DNA of 64,000 nucleotides from Brenneria bubanii (lineage in GTDB: Bacteria > Pseudomonadota > Gammaproteobacteria > Enterobacterales > Enterobacteriaceae), in contig NZ_JAKMAJ010000005.1 in the NCBI RefSeq assembly GCF_022378355.1, forward strand, positions 186,001-250,000, read 5' to 3'. Below, piece by piece: positions 38,777-49,653 of the stretch. Each line of letters begins with the position of its first letter. The stretch's first letter is position 1. Under the pieces are notes generated by a model. That model was given only the letters and a program-made list of their open reading frames with translations. It made no database searches and was not told the origin of the DNA. A program made the translations under genes and the position numbers.

Positions 38777-39742
38777 TTACACCCGACGATAACGGTTGTC
38801 CAGCAAGGTGAAGCTGAACTGGCGCTGCGACGAAAGAATCACCTGCCGCTCTCTGGTGACGAAGATGGCTTCGATATGCGGTACGCCGGACAGGTAAGCG
38901 AGTCCCTTTTCCACTCCCATACCGTAAATCAGCGTGGTATAGATATCGCCGTCGATGGAGTCATCGGAAATAATCGTGACGCTCAGCAGCTCATTATCCC
39001 GCGGGTAGCCGGTTTTTGGATCGAGGATATGGTGGTAACAGCGGCCGTCCAGCTCAAAGTACCGTTCGTAGATGCCGGACGTCACCACCGATTTATTGTT
39101 CACATTGATGACGCCAATCAGATCGTCAGGATCGGAAAACGGCTTTTTCAGCCCGACCGACCAGGCATTCAGCCCGCTGGCCTGCGGCACGTCGAGCGTC
39201 TGAACATTACCGCCCAGATTAATCAAGGCGTGGCGGGTATCGTGCTGATGCAGAAAATCCCTGACCAGATCGGCAATGTAGCCTTTGGCAATCGCCCCGA
39301 GATCGATCTCCATTCCGGCCTTTGCCAGAAAAACGGAGCGCTCCTGCTCATTGAGGATGACGTCGGCAGGATTGGTCAGCGCTAATAGCCCCTGTAGCTC
39401 AGCGGCGGGGGGAACGCTGTTGCCGTTAAAGCCGATTTTCCAGCGCTTGACCAGCGGCCCGATGGCAACGTTAAAACAGCTATCGTCCAGCAAACTCACC
39501 GCTTTGGCGCGCTTAATCAGATTAAATACCGACGGATCGACCACCACCGCATGGCGACCGGCGGCATGGTTTACATCCATCACGTCGGAATGCTCGCGGT
39601 TAACCGTTAACCGGTTTTCCTGCTGCTTTATCAGTCTGAAGACCAGAGAAGCCAGACGTTCGTTATGCTCAAATAACTTAAGAAGAATGGGCGAACCCAT
39701 CAAGACAGCGGAATAAGCATAGACACGATTGTCTGGCGGCAT
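38777..39742 (-). CDS. ApbE-family FAD:protein FMN transferase
   Basis: 321 residues without a lipoprotein signal, so cytosolic. Family blocks: EIDLGAIAKGYIAD, HALINLGGNVQTL, HHILDPKTGYP and the metal-site stretch SDDSIDGDIYTTLIYGMG. ApbE links FMN covalently to Thr/Ser in a D-x-x-[ST]-G-A-[TS] motif. Exactly such a motif occurs in the upstream flavoprotein (residues 441-447), 62 bp away in the same orientation; that protein is therefore the evident substrate. Confidence 0.92.
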   Translation of the reverse strand: MPPDNRVYAYSAVLMGSPILLKLFEHNERLASLVFRLIKQQENRLTVNREHSDVMDVNHAAGRHAVVVDPSVFNLIKRAKAVSLLDDSCFNVAIGPLVKRWKIGFNGNSVPPAAELQGLLALTNPADVILNEQERSVFLAKAGMEIDLGAIAKGYIADLVRDFLHQHDTRHALINLGGNVQTLDVPQASGLNAWSVGLKKPFSDPDDLIGVINVNNKSVVTSGIYERYFELDGRCYHHILDPKTGYPRDNELLSVTIISDDSIDGDIYTTLIYGMGVEKGLAYLSGVPHIEAIFVTRERQVILSSQRQFSFTLLDNRYRRV

Positions 39743-39804
39743 AGCGGATTACCTGAAATTATGAAACCTGTACCCTGGGCGCCCAAGGTACAGGCTGACG
39801 TCGG

Positions 39805-42582
39805 TTACCGCAAGGCGTGAGCGGCGGCGTTACGCCCGGCCATAATACCGAAGATGATAATATCGGCGACGGCATTACCGCCAATACGGTTGCCTCCGTG
39901 GATCCCGCCGACCACTTCACCCGCGGCATAGGCGCCCGGAATAACCTGCTGCTGATCGTCCAGTACCGCGGTATCGGTGTTAATCGTTACCCCGCCCATG
40001 GTGTGGTGAACCCCAGGCGCGATGCGGATGGCGTAGAACGGGCCCTGATTGATAGGCTGACGCAGCGCGGTTTTACGGCCAAAATCTTCATCGTTCTGTT
40101 TATCAACAAAGACATTGTAGCGTTCCAGCGTCGCCAGGAACGCGTGGAGATCCATATCCAGCTTGGCGGCCAGTTCACGCGGAGAATCGGCGCTGATGAC
40201 AAATCCGCGCGCAATGTACTCGTCCGCAGCCTTGTTTTGCATTCTGATCTGCTCGTCGAAAACGACATAAGCGTATTTCTCAGGCAGACTGATGATCTGA
40301 GCAGAAACCTTGTCGCGGGTTTCCATTTCATTAAAGAAGCGTTTACCTTCCTGGCTCACCAGGATGGCGCCGCCGCCGCGAATTGATTCGGAAACCAGAT
40401 AAGACGTGGTTTGCTCGACCGTCGGGTGAATCTGAATTTCGCCCATGTCGACCGTACCGGCGCCAATCTTCTCCAGAATGGCGATGCCGTCGCCCGTCGC
40501 GCCTTTGTGGTTGGTGGTGACGAAGCCATCCAGCTCAGCACGATACTGTACAACCATATCCCGGTTGGCGCTGAACCCGCCGCTGGCGACGATGACGCTT
40601 TTCGCCAGGATCGTCAGGGTTTCATCATCATCGTTAACGGCCCGTACGCCGATTACCGCGCCGGCTTCATAGAGGATATCGGTAACCGCGGTATCCAGCA
40701 TCACATCAATATTGCGCGTATTGAGGTTCTTGGTCAGCCCGCTGATCAGGAAGCCGCCGACGGCGGAGCGGTCTGCCGGACGGTGGGTACGGTCGATGCT
40801 CATGCCGCCGGTGATGGTGATATCGTTCAGTTCAATACCGTGATCCGCCAGCCATTCCACCGCCTGAGGCGCATGTTCGACAAAGCACTTCAGCAGTTCC
40901 GGATTGTTTTTGTTTTTACCGCCTTTCAGGCTTTCCTGATAGAACAGTTCTTTACTGTCGACAATGCCTTTTATTTTCTGGAAACGGGTTTCCGCCGCAT
41001 TCATCCCCACCGATGCTTTGATGGTGTTGCCGCCAATGCTCGGCATTTTCTCAATAATCAGGACGCTGGCGCCCTCATCGCTGGCCTGAATCGCCGCGGC
41101 CAGACCGGCGCCGCCGCTGCCGACGACGATAACATCGTAGCTTTGCGGCGTGGCCGGGTTGCCGCCTTCTTCCAGAATCTGCGCCTTGCAGGACTTCGCC
41201 AGCGCTTTGGATACCGCTTTTTTCACCGCTTCACTTTGCGTGGTGGCGCCGGTGACCGCATCCACATGCGGACTGTTGGCATCCAGAATACGCGAGCGGA
41301 TAACCTCAAAACTGGTCACGAAAGAGACGTCCAGGTCGGAGCCGGCATCCAGTGCGATATCGGCGATGCGATCGGTCTCAAGGCTGACATTGATGATCAG
41401 CTCGTTAGCGTCATCCTGCGCTTTTTCCTGGAACACGCCGGGCTTGAATTTTTTCGACGACAGGCTCATATCGCGGATCATCGCGTCAACCAGCGAGAAG
41501 CGCCACAGCGGTTCCGGAATGATCAGATCTTCACGCTTGGTATTGTCGATAAACAGTTCGATCCGCTGATCGTCGGCAATACGTTCGACCCAGTCGGGAT
41601 ACGCGATGCAGGCTTTACCAACGGCGACCATGTCGTAGCCGTGCTCCAGCGCCAGCTCGATATCCTCTTTGTTGACCACGCCGCCCACGCCCATCACCGG
41701 GACTTTCGCCAGGGTATCGGAGCGCATGGCCACATATTTATCAATCAACGGCGTAGGGTCGGTCGTATCGACAATCGACGGACGCAGCGTATAGCCCATG
41801 GAGAAGTGCAGGTAGTCCAGCCCGCGTTCGGCCAGTTTTTCCAGCAGATACATGGTGTCGGCAAAGCGAATGCCCGGCTCTTCAATTTCTTCCGGCGAGA
41901 AGCGGTAGCCAATAATGAACGATGAGTCGGCGTACTTGCGCGCCATTTCGTGGGTGATGTCCAGCACCGCCAGCGGGAATTTGGCCCGGTCGTCGCGGCT
42001 GCCGCCCCATTCATCGTCACGCTGGTTGGAGTTTGGCGAGTAGAACTGCTGAATCAGGTAGGTGTTGGCGCCGTGGATTTCCACGCCGTCAAATCCGGCT
42101 TCAATGGCGCGGCGTACGCCTTCACCAAATTTGGCGATCATGCCTTCCACTTCTTCCGCGCTCAAGGCCGTCGGGACAGGCGAACCGTCACGCGGCGCGG
42201 CGATAGCGCTCGGACCGACCGGAGACTGACCGCCGATCAGTTTCGGCTCCACCATTCTGCCGCCGTGATAGATCTGCAAAACGGCTTTTGAACCTTTGGA
42301 CTTAATGGCTTCGGCAACTTTCGCCAGACCGGAAATTTTATTGTCGTTATCAATACCAATGGCGCCGGGAAACGCCAGACCTTTGTCATCGATAAAACAA
42401 CATTCAACAATAACCGTACCGATAGTACCGGAACGCGCCCGATAATATTCCACCAATTCATTGGTTACGGTGCCATCATAAAAGCCGGTGCAGGTGGTCA
42501 TCGGCGCCATCAAAAGACGGTTTTTTACCTGAGTGCCATTGGGGAAAGTAAATGGACTAAGTATGCGATCGTTACTGGTCAT
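39805..42582 (-). CDS. Three-domain soluble NADH:fumarate-reductase-type flavoprotein (OYE + FMN_bind + FAD_binding_2)
   Basis: 925 residues from ATG at 42582 (GGAG nine bases upstream; a TTG further out is rejected). Residues 1-370: old-yellow-enzyme/NADH:flavin oxidoreductase barrel (SPFTFPNGTQVKNRLLMAPM, EIHGANTYLIQQFYSP). About 385-470: FMN-binding domain with flavinylation motif DAVTGATT, acceptor probably Thr447. About 482-925: fumarate-reductase-type FAD domain (VVGSGGAGLAAAIQA, GVHHTMGG). No signal peptide, hence cytosolic. The same layout is known for the NADH:fumarate oxidoreductase of Klebsiella, which reoxidises NADH with fumarate. Another enoate as acceptor cannot be excluded. 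Confidence 0.9.
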   Translation of the reverse strand: MTSNDRILSPFTFPNGTQVKNRLLMAPMTTCTGFYDGTVTNELVEYYRARSGTIGTVIVECCFIDDKGLAFPGAIGIDNDNKISGLAKVAEAIKSKGSKAVLQIYHGGRMVEPKLIGGQSPVGPSAIAAPRDGSPVPTALSAEEVEGMIAKFGEGVRRAIEAGFDGVEIHGANTYLIQQFYSPNSNQRDDEWGGSRDDRAKFPLAVLDITHEMARKYADSSFIIGYRFSPEEIEEPGIRFADTMYLLEKLAERGLDYLHFSMGYTLRPSIVDTTDPTPLIDKYVAMRSDTLAKVPVMGVGGVVNKEDIELALEHGYDMVAVGKACIAYPDWVERIADDQRIELFIDNTKREDLIIPEPLWRFSLVDAMIRDMSLSSKKFKPGVFQEKAQDDANELIINVSLETDRIADIALDAGSDLDVSFVTSFEVIRSRILDANSPHVDAVTGATTQSEAVKKAVSKALAKSCKAQILEEGGNPATPQSYDVIVVGSGGAGLAAAIQASDEGASVLIIEKMPSIGGNTIKASVGMNAAETRFQKIKGIVDSKELFYQESLKGGKNKNNPELLKCFVEHAPQAVEWLADHGIELNDITITGGMSIDRTHRPADRSAVGGFLISGLTKNLNTRNIDVMLDTAVTDILYEAGAVIGVRAVNDDDETLTILAKSVIVASGGFSANRDMVVQYRAELDGFVTTNHKGATGDGIAILEKIGAGTVDMGEIQIHPTVEQTTSYLVSESIRGGGAILVSQEGKRFFNEMETRDKVSAQIISLPEKYAYVVFDEQIRMQNKAADEYIARGFVISADSPRELAAKLDMDLHAFLATLERYNVFVDKQNDEDFGRKTALRQPINQGPFYAIRIAPGVHHTMGGVTINTDTAVLDDQQQVIPGAYAAGEVVGGIHGGNRIGGNAVADIIIFGIMAGRNAAAHALR

Positions 42583-43275
42583 AATAATCAACTCCAAAAT
42601 ATAAATATTTCAAATTCTTTGAATTCGTTATCGGTTTATTATTTATTGGTTTTAATTCGCTACCGATGTCATCTGACTAATATAACTTTATATTTAGTTT
42701 AAAAATCATTATTTTTAGTTAATTAATTATTTGCCAGGCGCTATTTTACTCTATTTATTAAAAAATCATTACTTTTAAATAAAAAAGATCACATAATATC
42801 GAATTAATATAACTTTTTATTTACCTCTATAAAAGATGATAAAAATCTTATGCAACCTCACCGCTACAAGCCGCGTCACGCCTGATCTTGCGCCACACAT
42901 TTATTTACATGAACAATATTGGCGGATACCCACAAGAAATTTAATGTCATATATCCCCTCACGCCACTCACATCGATGAAATATAAAAATGGGAAAATTA
43001 GACAAAAATAAAATACCGGAATCGCTCTCATTCAGGTTGCAAAAACAGAAAATATCACCGCGATCTGTTGATCAAGATCAACAGCAATAAATATGAAAAA
43101 CGCATTATATAAACATTCCATTTTTGTAGATCGTATAATTTATCTACTATCTCGGAGCAAAATATAACGTTCAAAATGTCACCGTTAAATAAGAATATAA
43201 ATTTAAAAAACTAAATAAAGCGGAAGTGTTTTTTACGTATTGCAAAGATTCTTAATCTACTTATAGACAATCAAA
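42583..43275. other. AT-rich divergent control region of the fumarate module
   Basis: 693 bp with no gene, between the divergent flavoprotein and DASS transporter genes. Very AT-rich, with many candidate -10 elements, and containing the FNR-type box at 43068. Confidence 0.7.
43068..43081. promoter_or_regulatory. FNR-type anaerobic activator box
   Basis: TTGATCAAGATCAA is a perfect TTGAT-N4-ATCAA site, 195 bp upstream of the transporter gene and about 490 bp upstream of the flavoprotein gene. It fits anaerobic induction of both arms. Binding is inferred from the consensus. Confidence 0.75.
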
Positions 43276-44787
43276 ATGAGCGTAATATCAAAAAGCATCA
43301 ATCCGCCACAGGCTAAAAAAGCCTCAAGCGGCAAGAAAAACCACCTGATATATATGTTATTGATGGTATTAGTTTCAACGGCATTACTATTAACTCCCGT
43401 GCCTGATGGATTACAACCTTATTCGTGGCATTTCTTCGCCATCTTTGTCGGCGTTATTGTCGGCCTGATTTTCGAGCCGTTGCCGGGTGCGGTAATCGGC
43501 CTGACCGGGCTGGTCATCATCGCGCTGGGCGGGGAATGGTTGCTGTTCAGCCCCGAACAATTGGCCGATCCCAAATTCAAACTCGCGGCCCAATCATTTA
43601 AATGGGCGGTAAGCGGATTCGGCAACTCGACCGTCTGGCTGATCTTCGGCGCATTCATGTTCGCCGCCGGCTATGATAAAACCCAGTTTGGCCGCCGTCT
43701 GGCGCTGATTCTGGTGAAACATCTCGGCCGCCGCAGCCTGACGCTGGGTTATGCCATCACCTTCGCCGACCTGCTGTTAGCGCCCTTTACCCCGTCCAAT
43801 ACGGCGCGCAGCGGCGGCACCATTTATCCCATTATCGCGAACCTGCCTCCGCTGTATGGCTCCAAGCCGAACGACCCCAGCGCCCGCAAGATAGGTTCCT
43901 ATCTGATGTGGGTGGCGATCACCGCCGCCTGTATCACCAGCTCGATGTTTTTATCCGCGCTCGCGCCGAATCTGCTGGCGCTGGCGCTGGTTAAAAGCAC
44001 CGTCGGCATCAGCATTTCGTGGGGCACCTGGTTCCTCGCCTTCCTGCCGCTGGGTATCCTGCTGATCCTCGCCATGCCGTTGCTGGCTTACTGGTTCTAT
44101 CCGCCTGAAGTCAAAATCAATGATGAAGTGCCGCGCTGGGCCAGCCAGGAGTTGGAAAAACTCGGCAAACTGTCGCGTAATGAAATTCTGCTGCTGGTAT
44201 TCGTCTGCTGCGCGCTGGTGATGTGGATTTTCGCCGCCAACTGGATTGAACCGGCGCTGGCCGCCCTGTTGGTTATCGGCCTGATGCTGTGGACCGGCGT
44301 GTTGGAGTGGGGAGATATCACCGGCAACAAAGCCGCCTGGAATACCTTTGTCTGGTTCGGCACGCTGGTGGCGTTAGCCGACGGTCTCTCCTCCACCGGG
44401 TTTATCGGCTGGCTGGGTCAAGAGGGCGGCGTACTTCTGAGCGGCATCGCCCCGGGTATCGCCACCATCGTACTGCTTGTCGCGTTTTACCTGCTGCACT
44501 ATCTGTTCGCCAGCACCACCGCGCATACCACGGCATTGTTGCCCGCCATGCTGACCATCGCCTCCACCATCCCGGGAATGAATATGCAGGTCTTCTGCCT
44601 GTTAATGGTAACGTCATTAGGTATCATGGGGATTATCACGCCATACGGCACGGGCCCGAGCCCGATTTACTATGGCAGCGGCTATCTGCCAGCAGCCGAT
44701 TATTGGCGCCTGGGCACTATTTTTGGTGCGATATTCCTGGTTGCCCTGCTGGTTATTGGCTACCCGTGGATGTCGATGATGTTCTGA
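43276..44787 (+). CDS. DASS-family dicarboxylate/anion transporter (CitT/TtdT-like)
   Basis: 503 residues, polytopic, of the divalent anion:sodium/antiporter (SLC13-like) family. Family features are GNSTVWLIFGAFMFAAGYDKTQFGRRLALILVKHLG, LLLAPFTPSNTARSGGTIYPI (the SNT-type anion site) and PYGTGPSPIYYGSGY in the C-terminal half. Likely exchanges an external dicarboxylate (malate, tartrate, fumarate) or citrate for succinate. Followed 124 bp later by class I fumarase and divergent from the fumarate-reducing flavoprotein, which together outline fumarate fermentation. Confidence 0.9.
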   Translation: MSVISKSINPPQAKKASSGKKNHLIYMLLMVLVSTALLLTPVPDGLQPYSWHFFAIFVGVIVGLIFEPLPGAVIGLTGLVIIALGGEWLLFSPEQLADPKFKLAAQSFKWAVSGFGNSTVWLIFGAFMFAAGYDKTQFGRRLALILVKHLGRRSLTLGYAITFADLLLAPFTPSNTARSGGTIYPIIANLPPLYGSKPNDPSARKIGSYLMWVAITAACITSSMFLSALAPNLLALALVKSTVGISISWGTWFLAFLPLGILLILAMPLLAYWFYPPEVKINDEVPRWASQELEKLGKLSRNEILLLVFVCCALVMWIFAANWIEPALAALLVIGLMLWTGVLEWGDITGNKAAWNTFVWFGTLVALADGLSSTGFIGWLGQEGGVLLSGIAPGIATIVLLVAFYLLHYLFASTTAHTTALLPAMLTIASTIPGMNMQVFCLLMVTSLGIMGIITPYGTGPSPIYYGSGYLPAADYWRLGTIFGAIFLVALLVIGYPWMSMMF

Positions 44788-44911
44788 TAATAGCTTGGCC
44801 AGCCCCTCGATCCGTCGGGCTGGCGACAGGCAAACCCAATAAATGCCGCCAATATTGTTTTCTACAAATGACTCGAATTACTGCGGCAATAACGTTATCA
44901 AGTGAGAAAAA

Positions 44912-46561
44912 ATGTCGAATAAAAAGCCGTTCATATACCAACCCGCATTTCCACTGGCTAAAGATGAAACCGAGTATTATCTGCTGACCAACCAGTATGT
45001 TTCCGTCAGCGAGTTTGATGGCCAGCCGATGCTTAAAGTCGAACCTCAGGCGCTGACGCTACTGGCGCAGCAGGCCTTTCACGATGCCGCATTCATGCTG
45101 CGCCCTGCCCATCAGCAGCAAGTCGCCTCGATTCTGCACGATCCGCAAGCCAGCGAAAACGATAAATACGTTGCGCTACAGTTCCTGAGAAACTCGGAAA
45201 TTGCCGCCAAAGGCGTGCTGCCGACCTGCCAGGATACCGGTACGGCCATCATCATGGGTAAAAAAGGGCAGCGCGTCTGGACCGGCGGCGGCGATGAAGA
45301 AGCGCTGACTCGCGGCGTATACAATACCTATACCGAAGACAACCTGCGCTATTCCCAGAACGTCGCGCTGGATATGTACAAAGAGATCAATACCGGCACC
45401 AACCTGCCGGCGCAAATCGACCTCTACAGCGTAGACGGCGATGAATACAAGTTCCTGTGCGTGGCCAAAGGCGGCGGTTCAGCCAACAAAACCTATCTCT
45501 ACCAGGAAACCAAGGCGTTGCTTAATCCCGGCAAGCTAAAAAATTATCTGGTGGAAAAAATGCGCACGCTGGGCACCGCGGCCTGCCCGCCGTACCACAT
45601 CGCCTTTGTCATCGGCGGCACCTCCGCGGAAAGCACGCTGAAGACGGTAAAACTGGCCTCCGCCAAATACTATGACGGCCTGCCGACCGAAGGGAATGAA
45701 CACGGTCAGGCATTCCGGGATGTGGCGCTGGAACAGGAACTGATGGCCGAGGCGCAAAATCTGGGCCTCGGCGCGCAGTTCGGCGGCAAATACTTCGCTC
45801 ACGACATTCGGGTGATCCGTCTGCCGCGCCACGGCGCGTCCTGTCCGGTCGGTATGGGCGTATCCTGCTCCGCGGACCGCAACATCAAAGCCAAAATCAA
45901 CCGCGAAGGCATCTGGATCGAGAAGCTGGAACACAATCCGGCGCGCTATATTCCTGAATCCCTGCGCCAGCAAGGCGAAGGCGACGTAGTGCATATCGAT
46001 TTGAACCGCCCGATGAAAACCATCCTCGCCCAACTTTCTCAGTATCCGGTATCTACCCGTCTGTCCCTGACCGGAACCATCATCGTCGGCCGCGATATTG
46101 CGCATGCCAAACTGAAAGAGCGTATCGATAACGGCGAAGATCTGCCGCAGTACGTTAAAGATCACCCGATCTACTATGCCGGCCCGGCCAAAACGCCGGA
46201 AGGCTACGCCTCCGGTTCACTGGGCCCGACCACCGCGGGACGAATGGACTCCTATGTCGATCTGCTGCAATCCCACGGCGGCAGCATGATTATGCTGGCC
46301 AAAGGCAACCGCAGCCAGCAGGTAACGGATGCCTGCCATAAACATGGCGGATTCTATCTGGGCAGCATCGGCGGTCCGGCCGCGGTATTGGCTCAGCAGA
46401 GCATCAAGAGCCTGGAATGCGTGGAATATCCTGAGCTGGGCATGGAAGCCATCTGGAAAATTGAAGTGGAAAACTTCCCGGCGTTTATTCTGGTGGACGA
46501 TAAAGGCAATGATTTCTTCCAGCAGATTCAGCAAAATCAATGTGATAAGTGCATGAAGTAA
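44912..46561 (+). CDS. Class I fumarate hydratase (FumA/FumB type)
   Basis: 549 residues, length and sequence of E. coli FumA/FumB. The [4Fe-4S] enzyme's ligand cysteines are visible in [24 protein letters not shown] and related segments; the C-terminal beta domain holds [12 protein letters not shown] and [13 protein letters not shown]. It interconverts malate and fumarate. Context (FNR box, dicarboxylate antiporter, fumarate reductase) suggests the anaerobic direction malate to fumarate, as for FumB; I leave the symbol blank because FumA and FumB cannot be separated here. A strong terminator follows. Confidence 0.94.
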   Translation: MSNKKPFIYQPAFPLAKDETEYYLLTNQYVSVSEFDGQPMLKVEPQALTLLAQQAFHDAAFMLRPAHQQQVASILHDPQASENDKYVALQFLRNSEIAAKGVLPTCQDTGTAIIMGKKGQRVWTGGGDEEALTRGVYNTYTEDNLRYSQNVALDMYKEINTGTNLPAQIDLYSVDGDEYKFLCVAKGGGSANKTYLYQETKALLNPGKLKNYLVEKMRTLGTAACPPYHIAFVIGGTSAESTLKTVKLASAKYYDGLPTEGNEHGQAFRDVALEQELMAEAQNLGLGAQFGGKYFAHDIRVIRLPRHGASCPVGMGVSCSADRNIKAKINREGIWIEKLEHNPARYIPESLRQQGEGDVVHIDLNRPMKTILAQLSQYPVSTRLSLTGTIIVGRDIAHAKLKERIDNGEDLPQYVKDHPIYYAGPAKTPEGYASGSLGPTTAGRMDSYVDLLQSHGGSMIMLAKGNRSQQVTDACHKHGGFYLGSIGGPAAVLAQQSIKSLECVEYPELGMEAIWKIEVENFPAFILVDDKGNDFFQQIQQNQCDKCMK

Positions 46562-46580
46562 TAGCTGAGTCAATCACCCG

Positions 46581-46612
46581 AAGGCTTGCCTGATTACGGC
46601 AGGCCTTTTTTT
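46581..46612 (+). terminator. Terminator after the fumarase gene
   Basis: AAGGCTTGCC (46581-46590) pairs with GGCAGGCCTT (46598-46607), one G-U, followed by a T-run, 20 bp past the stop codon. Confidence 0.88.
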
Positions 46613-46748
46613 ATTCCGCCGTTTCCCCGGGTAACGCACAATCATCGCCGACCGATGGCAATGGGCTTGCGGTTATCTTCCGCAAGGTCCTTATCTGCGT
46701 GACGACAGCGGCTGCGAACAGCCGCTGTCAATGGCTCAAACGCGCCGG

Positions 46749-48062
46749 CTAACAACGCGCATCGAGAAAATGCACCAGAGAAGAGCCCTGTTCGTACATC
46801 TGATTTCTCACGCCGCGCAGCGATGCCGATGCCGTCTCCGACACCGGTAACGGCATATCCTGTTCGCCGACCTGTTCCAGCACCAGTTTGGCCAATTCAC
46901 GCCCCAGCGTGGTTCCGGGCGCGATGCCGCGACCGTTATAGCCGGAAAAGGTGTAGGTATCGCGCGCCAGCTTGTGCAATCGCGGCAGGTTATCTTTCGT
47001 CATGCCGATCTCGCCATACCATTCATGTTCGAAAGGCACGTCTTTTAACTGCGGATAGAGCTTGGTCAGCGCGCGGCGTCCCCATTGATGGTGTACGCCG
47101 TGGTTGGTGCCGCGCAGGGCGCCCACGCTGCCGAAGACCAGACGCCCCTGCCGATCGAAACGGAAAGAGGAGAGCACGGTACGGGTATCCCAGGCACCTT
47201 CCCGGTTGGGCAGAATCTCGCGCTGCTGTGCGGCGGACAGCGGCTGGGTGGCGAGGTTGAAGTATGGAAGGTAGACCAGCTCATGGCACAACTGACCCCA
47301 TGGGCACGCTTCCATGGTGTAGGATTCGGTGGCGACCACCACTTTACGCGCGTTTACCGTCCCGCCTGCCGGCGAACGAAGTTCCCAGTGCGCACCGGCG
47401 TCATGAACCTGCGTGATGGGGGTTTCGGTAAAGATTTGCGCGCCTTCGCGCAGCGCCGCATGAGCCAGCCCGCGGGCATAAGCCAGCGGCTGAACCGTCC
47501 CGGTACGGCGATCAAACAAGGAACCGGCGTACGCCTCAGTGCCGGTGCGGCGCGCGGTTTCCTCGGCGTCGAGCACCTCCACCGGCGCGCCCAGCGCCAG
47601 CCACTGACGACAGCGTTCCCGAACTTCCCGCATTCCCAGCATGCCGACGGCGCAATGTATCGTGCCGTTGTGTACCGCTTCGCATTCGATATCGTATTCT
47701 TTGATCAGGTCATAAACCATCTGCGGCGCATCACCCAGCAGACGCAAAAGCCGCCCGCCATAGTGAGCGCCCAGCGTGCGGGTAAGTATTTTCGGCATCA
47801 CCCACATGCCGGCGTTGACCAGACCGACATTGCGGCCCGATCCGCCATAGCCGATATTCTTGGCTTCCAGCACCGCGACGCTGGCCCCGGCCTTGGCGCA
47901 GTGCAGCGCGGTGGACAAACCGGTGTAACCGCCGCCAATCACCGCAATATCCACATCCCGGTGCGTAGTGAGTTCACAGGTTTGCGGCGCCGGCGGCGCG
48001 GAAACTTCCCACAGGCCGAAGGAAAGGGGATCATGATGCATGGACGTTGCTTTATCTGACAT
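46749..48062 (-). CDS. FAD-dependent amine oxidoreductase (DAO family, L-pipecolate oxidase AmaA-like)
   Basis: 437 residues. Rossmann dinucleotide motif VDIAVIGGGYTGLSTALHCAKAG about 37-59, then EAKNIGYGGSGRNVGLVNAGMW; the C terminus has YNGRGIAPGTTLGRELAKLV, which closes over FAD. The sarcosine/pipecolate/gamma-glutamylputrescine oxidase branch is clear. The aldehyde dehydrogenase in this cluster is of the aminoadipate-semialdehyde type, so L-pipecolate is the likeliest substrate, as for the amaA-amaB pair of Pseudomonas putida; a PuuB-like role is the alternative. GAGG lies eight bases before the start. Last gene of the cluster, after LivF. Confidence 0.8.
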   Translation of the reverse strand: MSDKATSMHHDPLSFGLWEVSAPPAPQTCELTTHRDVDIAVIGGGYTGLSTALHCAKAGASVAVLEAKNIGYGGSGRNVGLVNAGMWVMPKILTRTLGAHYGGRLLRLLGDAPQMVYDLIKEYDIECEAVHNGTIHCAVGMLGMREVRERCRQWLALGAPVEVLDAEETARRTGTEAYAGSLFDRRTGTVQPLAYARGLAHAALREGAQIFTETPITQVHDAGAHWELRSPAGGTVNARKVVVATESYTMEACPWGQLCHELVYLPYFNLATQPLSAAQQREILPNREGAWDTRTVLSSFRFDRQGRLVFGSVGALRGTNHGVHHQWGRRALTKLYPQLKDVPFEHEWYGEIGMTKDNLPRLHKLARDTYTFSGYNGRGIAPGTTLGRELAKLVLEQVGEQDMPLPVSETASASLRGVRNQMYEQGSSLVHFLDARC

Positions 48063-48100
48063 GGTTATAACCCTCGCAAATTGCCAATATTGAAAATCAA

Positions 48101-48817
<717 letters not shown>

Positions 48818-48834
48818 CGTTATTCCTCCCGTTG

Positions 48835-49653
48835 TTAAAGGGTGTCTGCCGGTGCGCCGAGATAAGCCTCGATTACCACCGGTGAGTTGGCGATATGCGC
48901 CGGCTTGCCCTGCTCGATCACCCGACCGTAGCTAAGTACGACGATGTGGTCGCAGATGTTCATCACCAGTTCCATATCGTGTTCAATCAGCAACACGGTG
49001 ACGTCATGCTCGTCCCGCAGTTGGCGTATCAGCGTGGCCAGTTCCGCGGTCTCGCGCGGGTTTAAGCCGGCGGCCGGTTCATCCAGGCAGATCAGCGTCG
49101 GTCTGGTGCACATGGCCCGCGCAATCTCCAGCCGCCGCTGGTGGCCATAAGGCAATTCCCCTGCCAGACGGCCGGCGCTGTCGAGCAGGCCGATGCGTTC
49201 CAGCCATTGGCAGGCGGTGGCGATCGCCTGTTGTTCGGCATGACGGTAGCCGGAGGTGCTCAATATCCCCGCCAGCAGACTGTGGTTACGCTGCCGATGC
49301 TGGGCCACCACCAGGTTTTCCAGCACCGTCATTTCCTTGAACAGACGGATGTTCTGGAACGTACGGGCGATGCCGGCGCGGGCGACGCTGTGCGTACCGC
49401 CGACGATAGAGCGCATCAGCGCGCCGACTTCGCTCACGCCCTTCGGCGTCGATAGCCAAATCTGGCCGTCAGTGGGACGATAAAAACCCGTGACGCAGTT
49501 AAACACCGTGGTTTTACCGGCGCCGTTAGGCCCGATCAGCGCGGTGATCGAATGGCGGCGAACGTTGAAGTTCACATCGCTCAGGGCCTTGATACCGCCA
49601 AACTGCATCCCCAGACCGGACACTTCGAGAAGAAAGGCAGGTTCCATGGTCAA
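48835..49653 (-). CDS. Branched-chain-type amino-acid ABC transporter ATPase (LivG-like)
   Basis: 272 residues. Walker [10 protein letters not shown], then the family segment [14 protein letters not shown]; the signature is replaced by [15 protein letters not shown], normal for LivG, with Walker [14 protein letters not shown]. Its start overlaps the LivM stop by 4 bp; LivF follows after 17 bp. Confidence 0.94.
   Translation of the reverse strand: MTMEPAFLLEVSGLGMQFGGIKALSDVNFNVRRHSITALIGPNGAGKTTVFNCVTGFYRPTDGQIWLSTPKGVSEVGALMRSIVGGTHSVARAGIARTFQNIRLFKEMTVLENLVVAQHRQRNHSLLAGILSTSGYRHAEQQAIATACQWLERIGLLDSAGRLAGELPYGHQRRLEIARAMCTRPTLICLDEPAAGLNPRETAELATLIRQLRDEHDVTVLLIEHDMELVMNICDHIVVLSYGRVIEQGKPAHIANSPVVIEAYLGAPADTL

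Noticed and set aside
40411-41925. 504-codon plus-strand ORF
   Set aside because: It is a shadow antisense to the large flavoprotein gene, whose domains are unambiguous; the ORF has low-complexity, Arg/His/Gly-rich composition.
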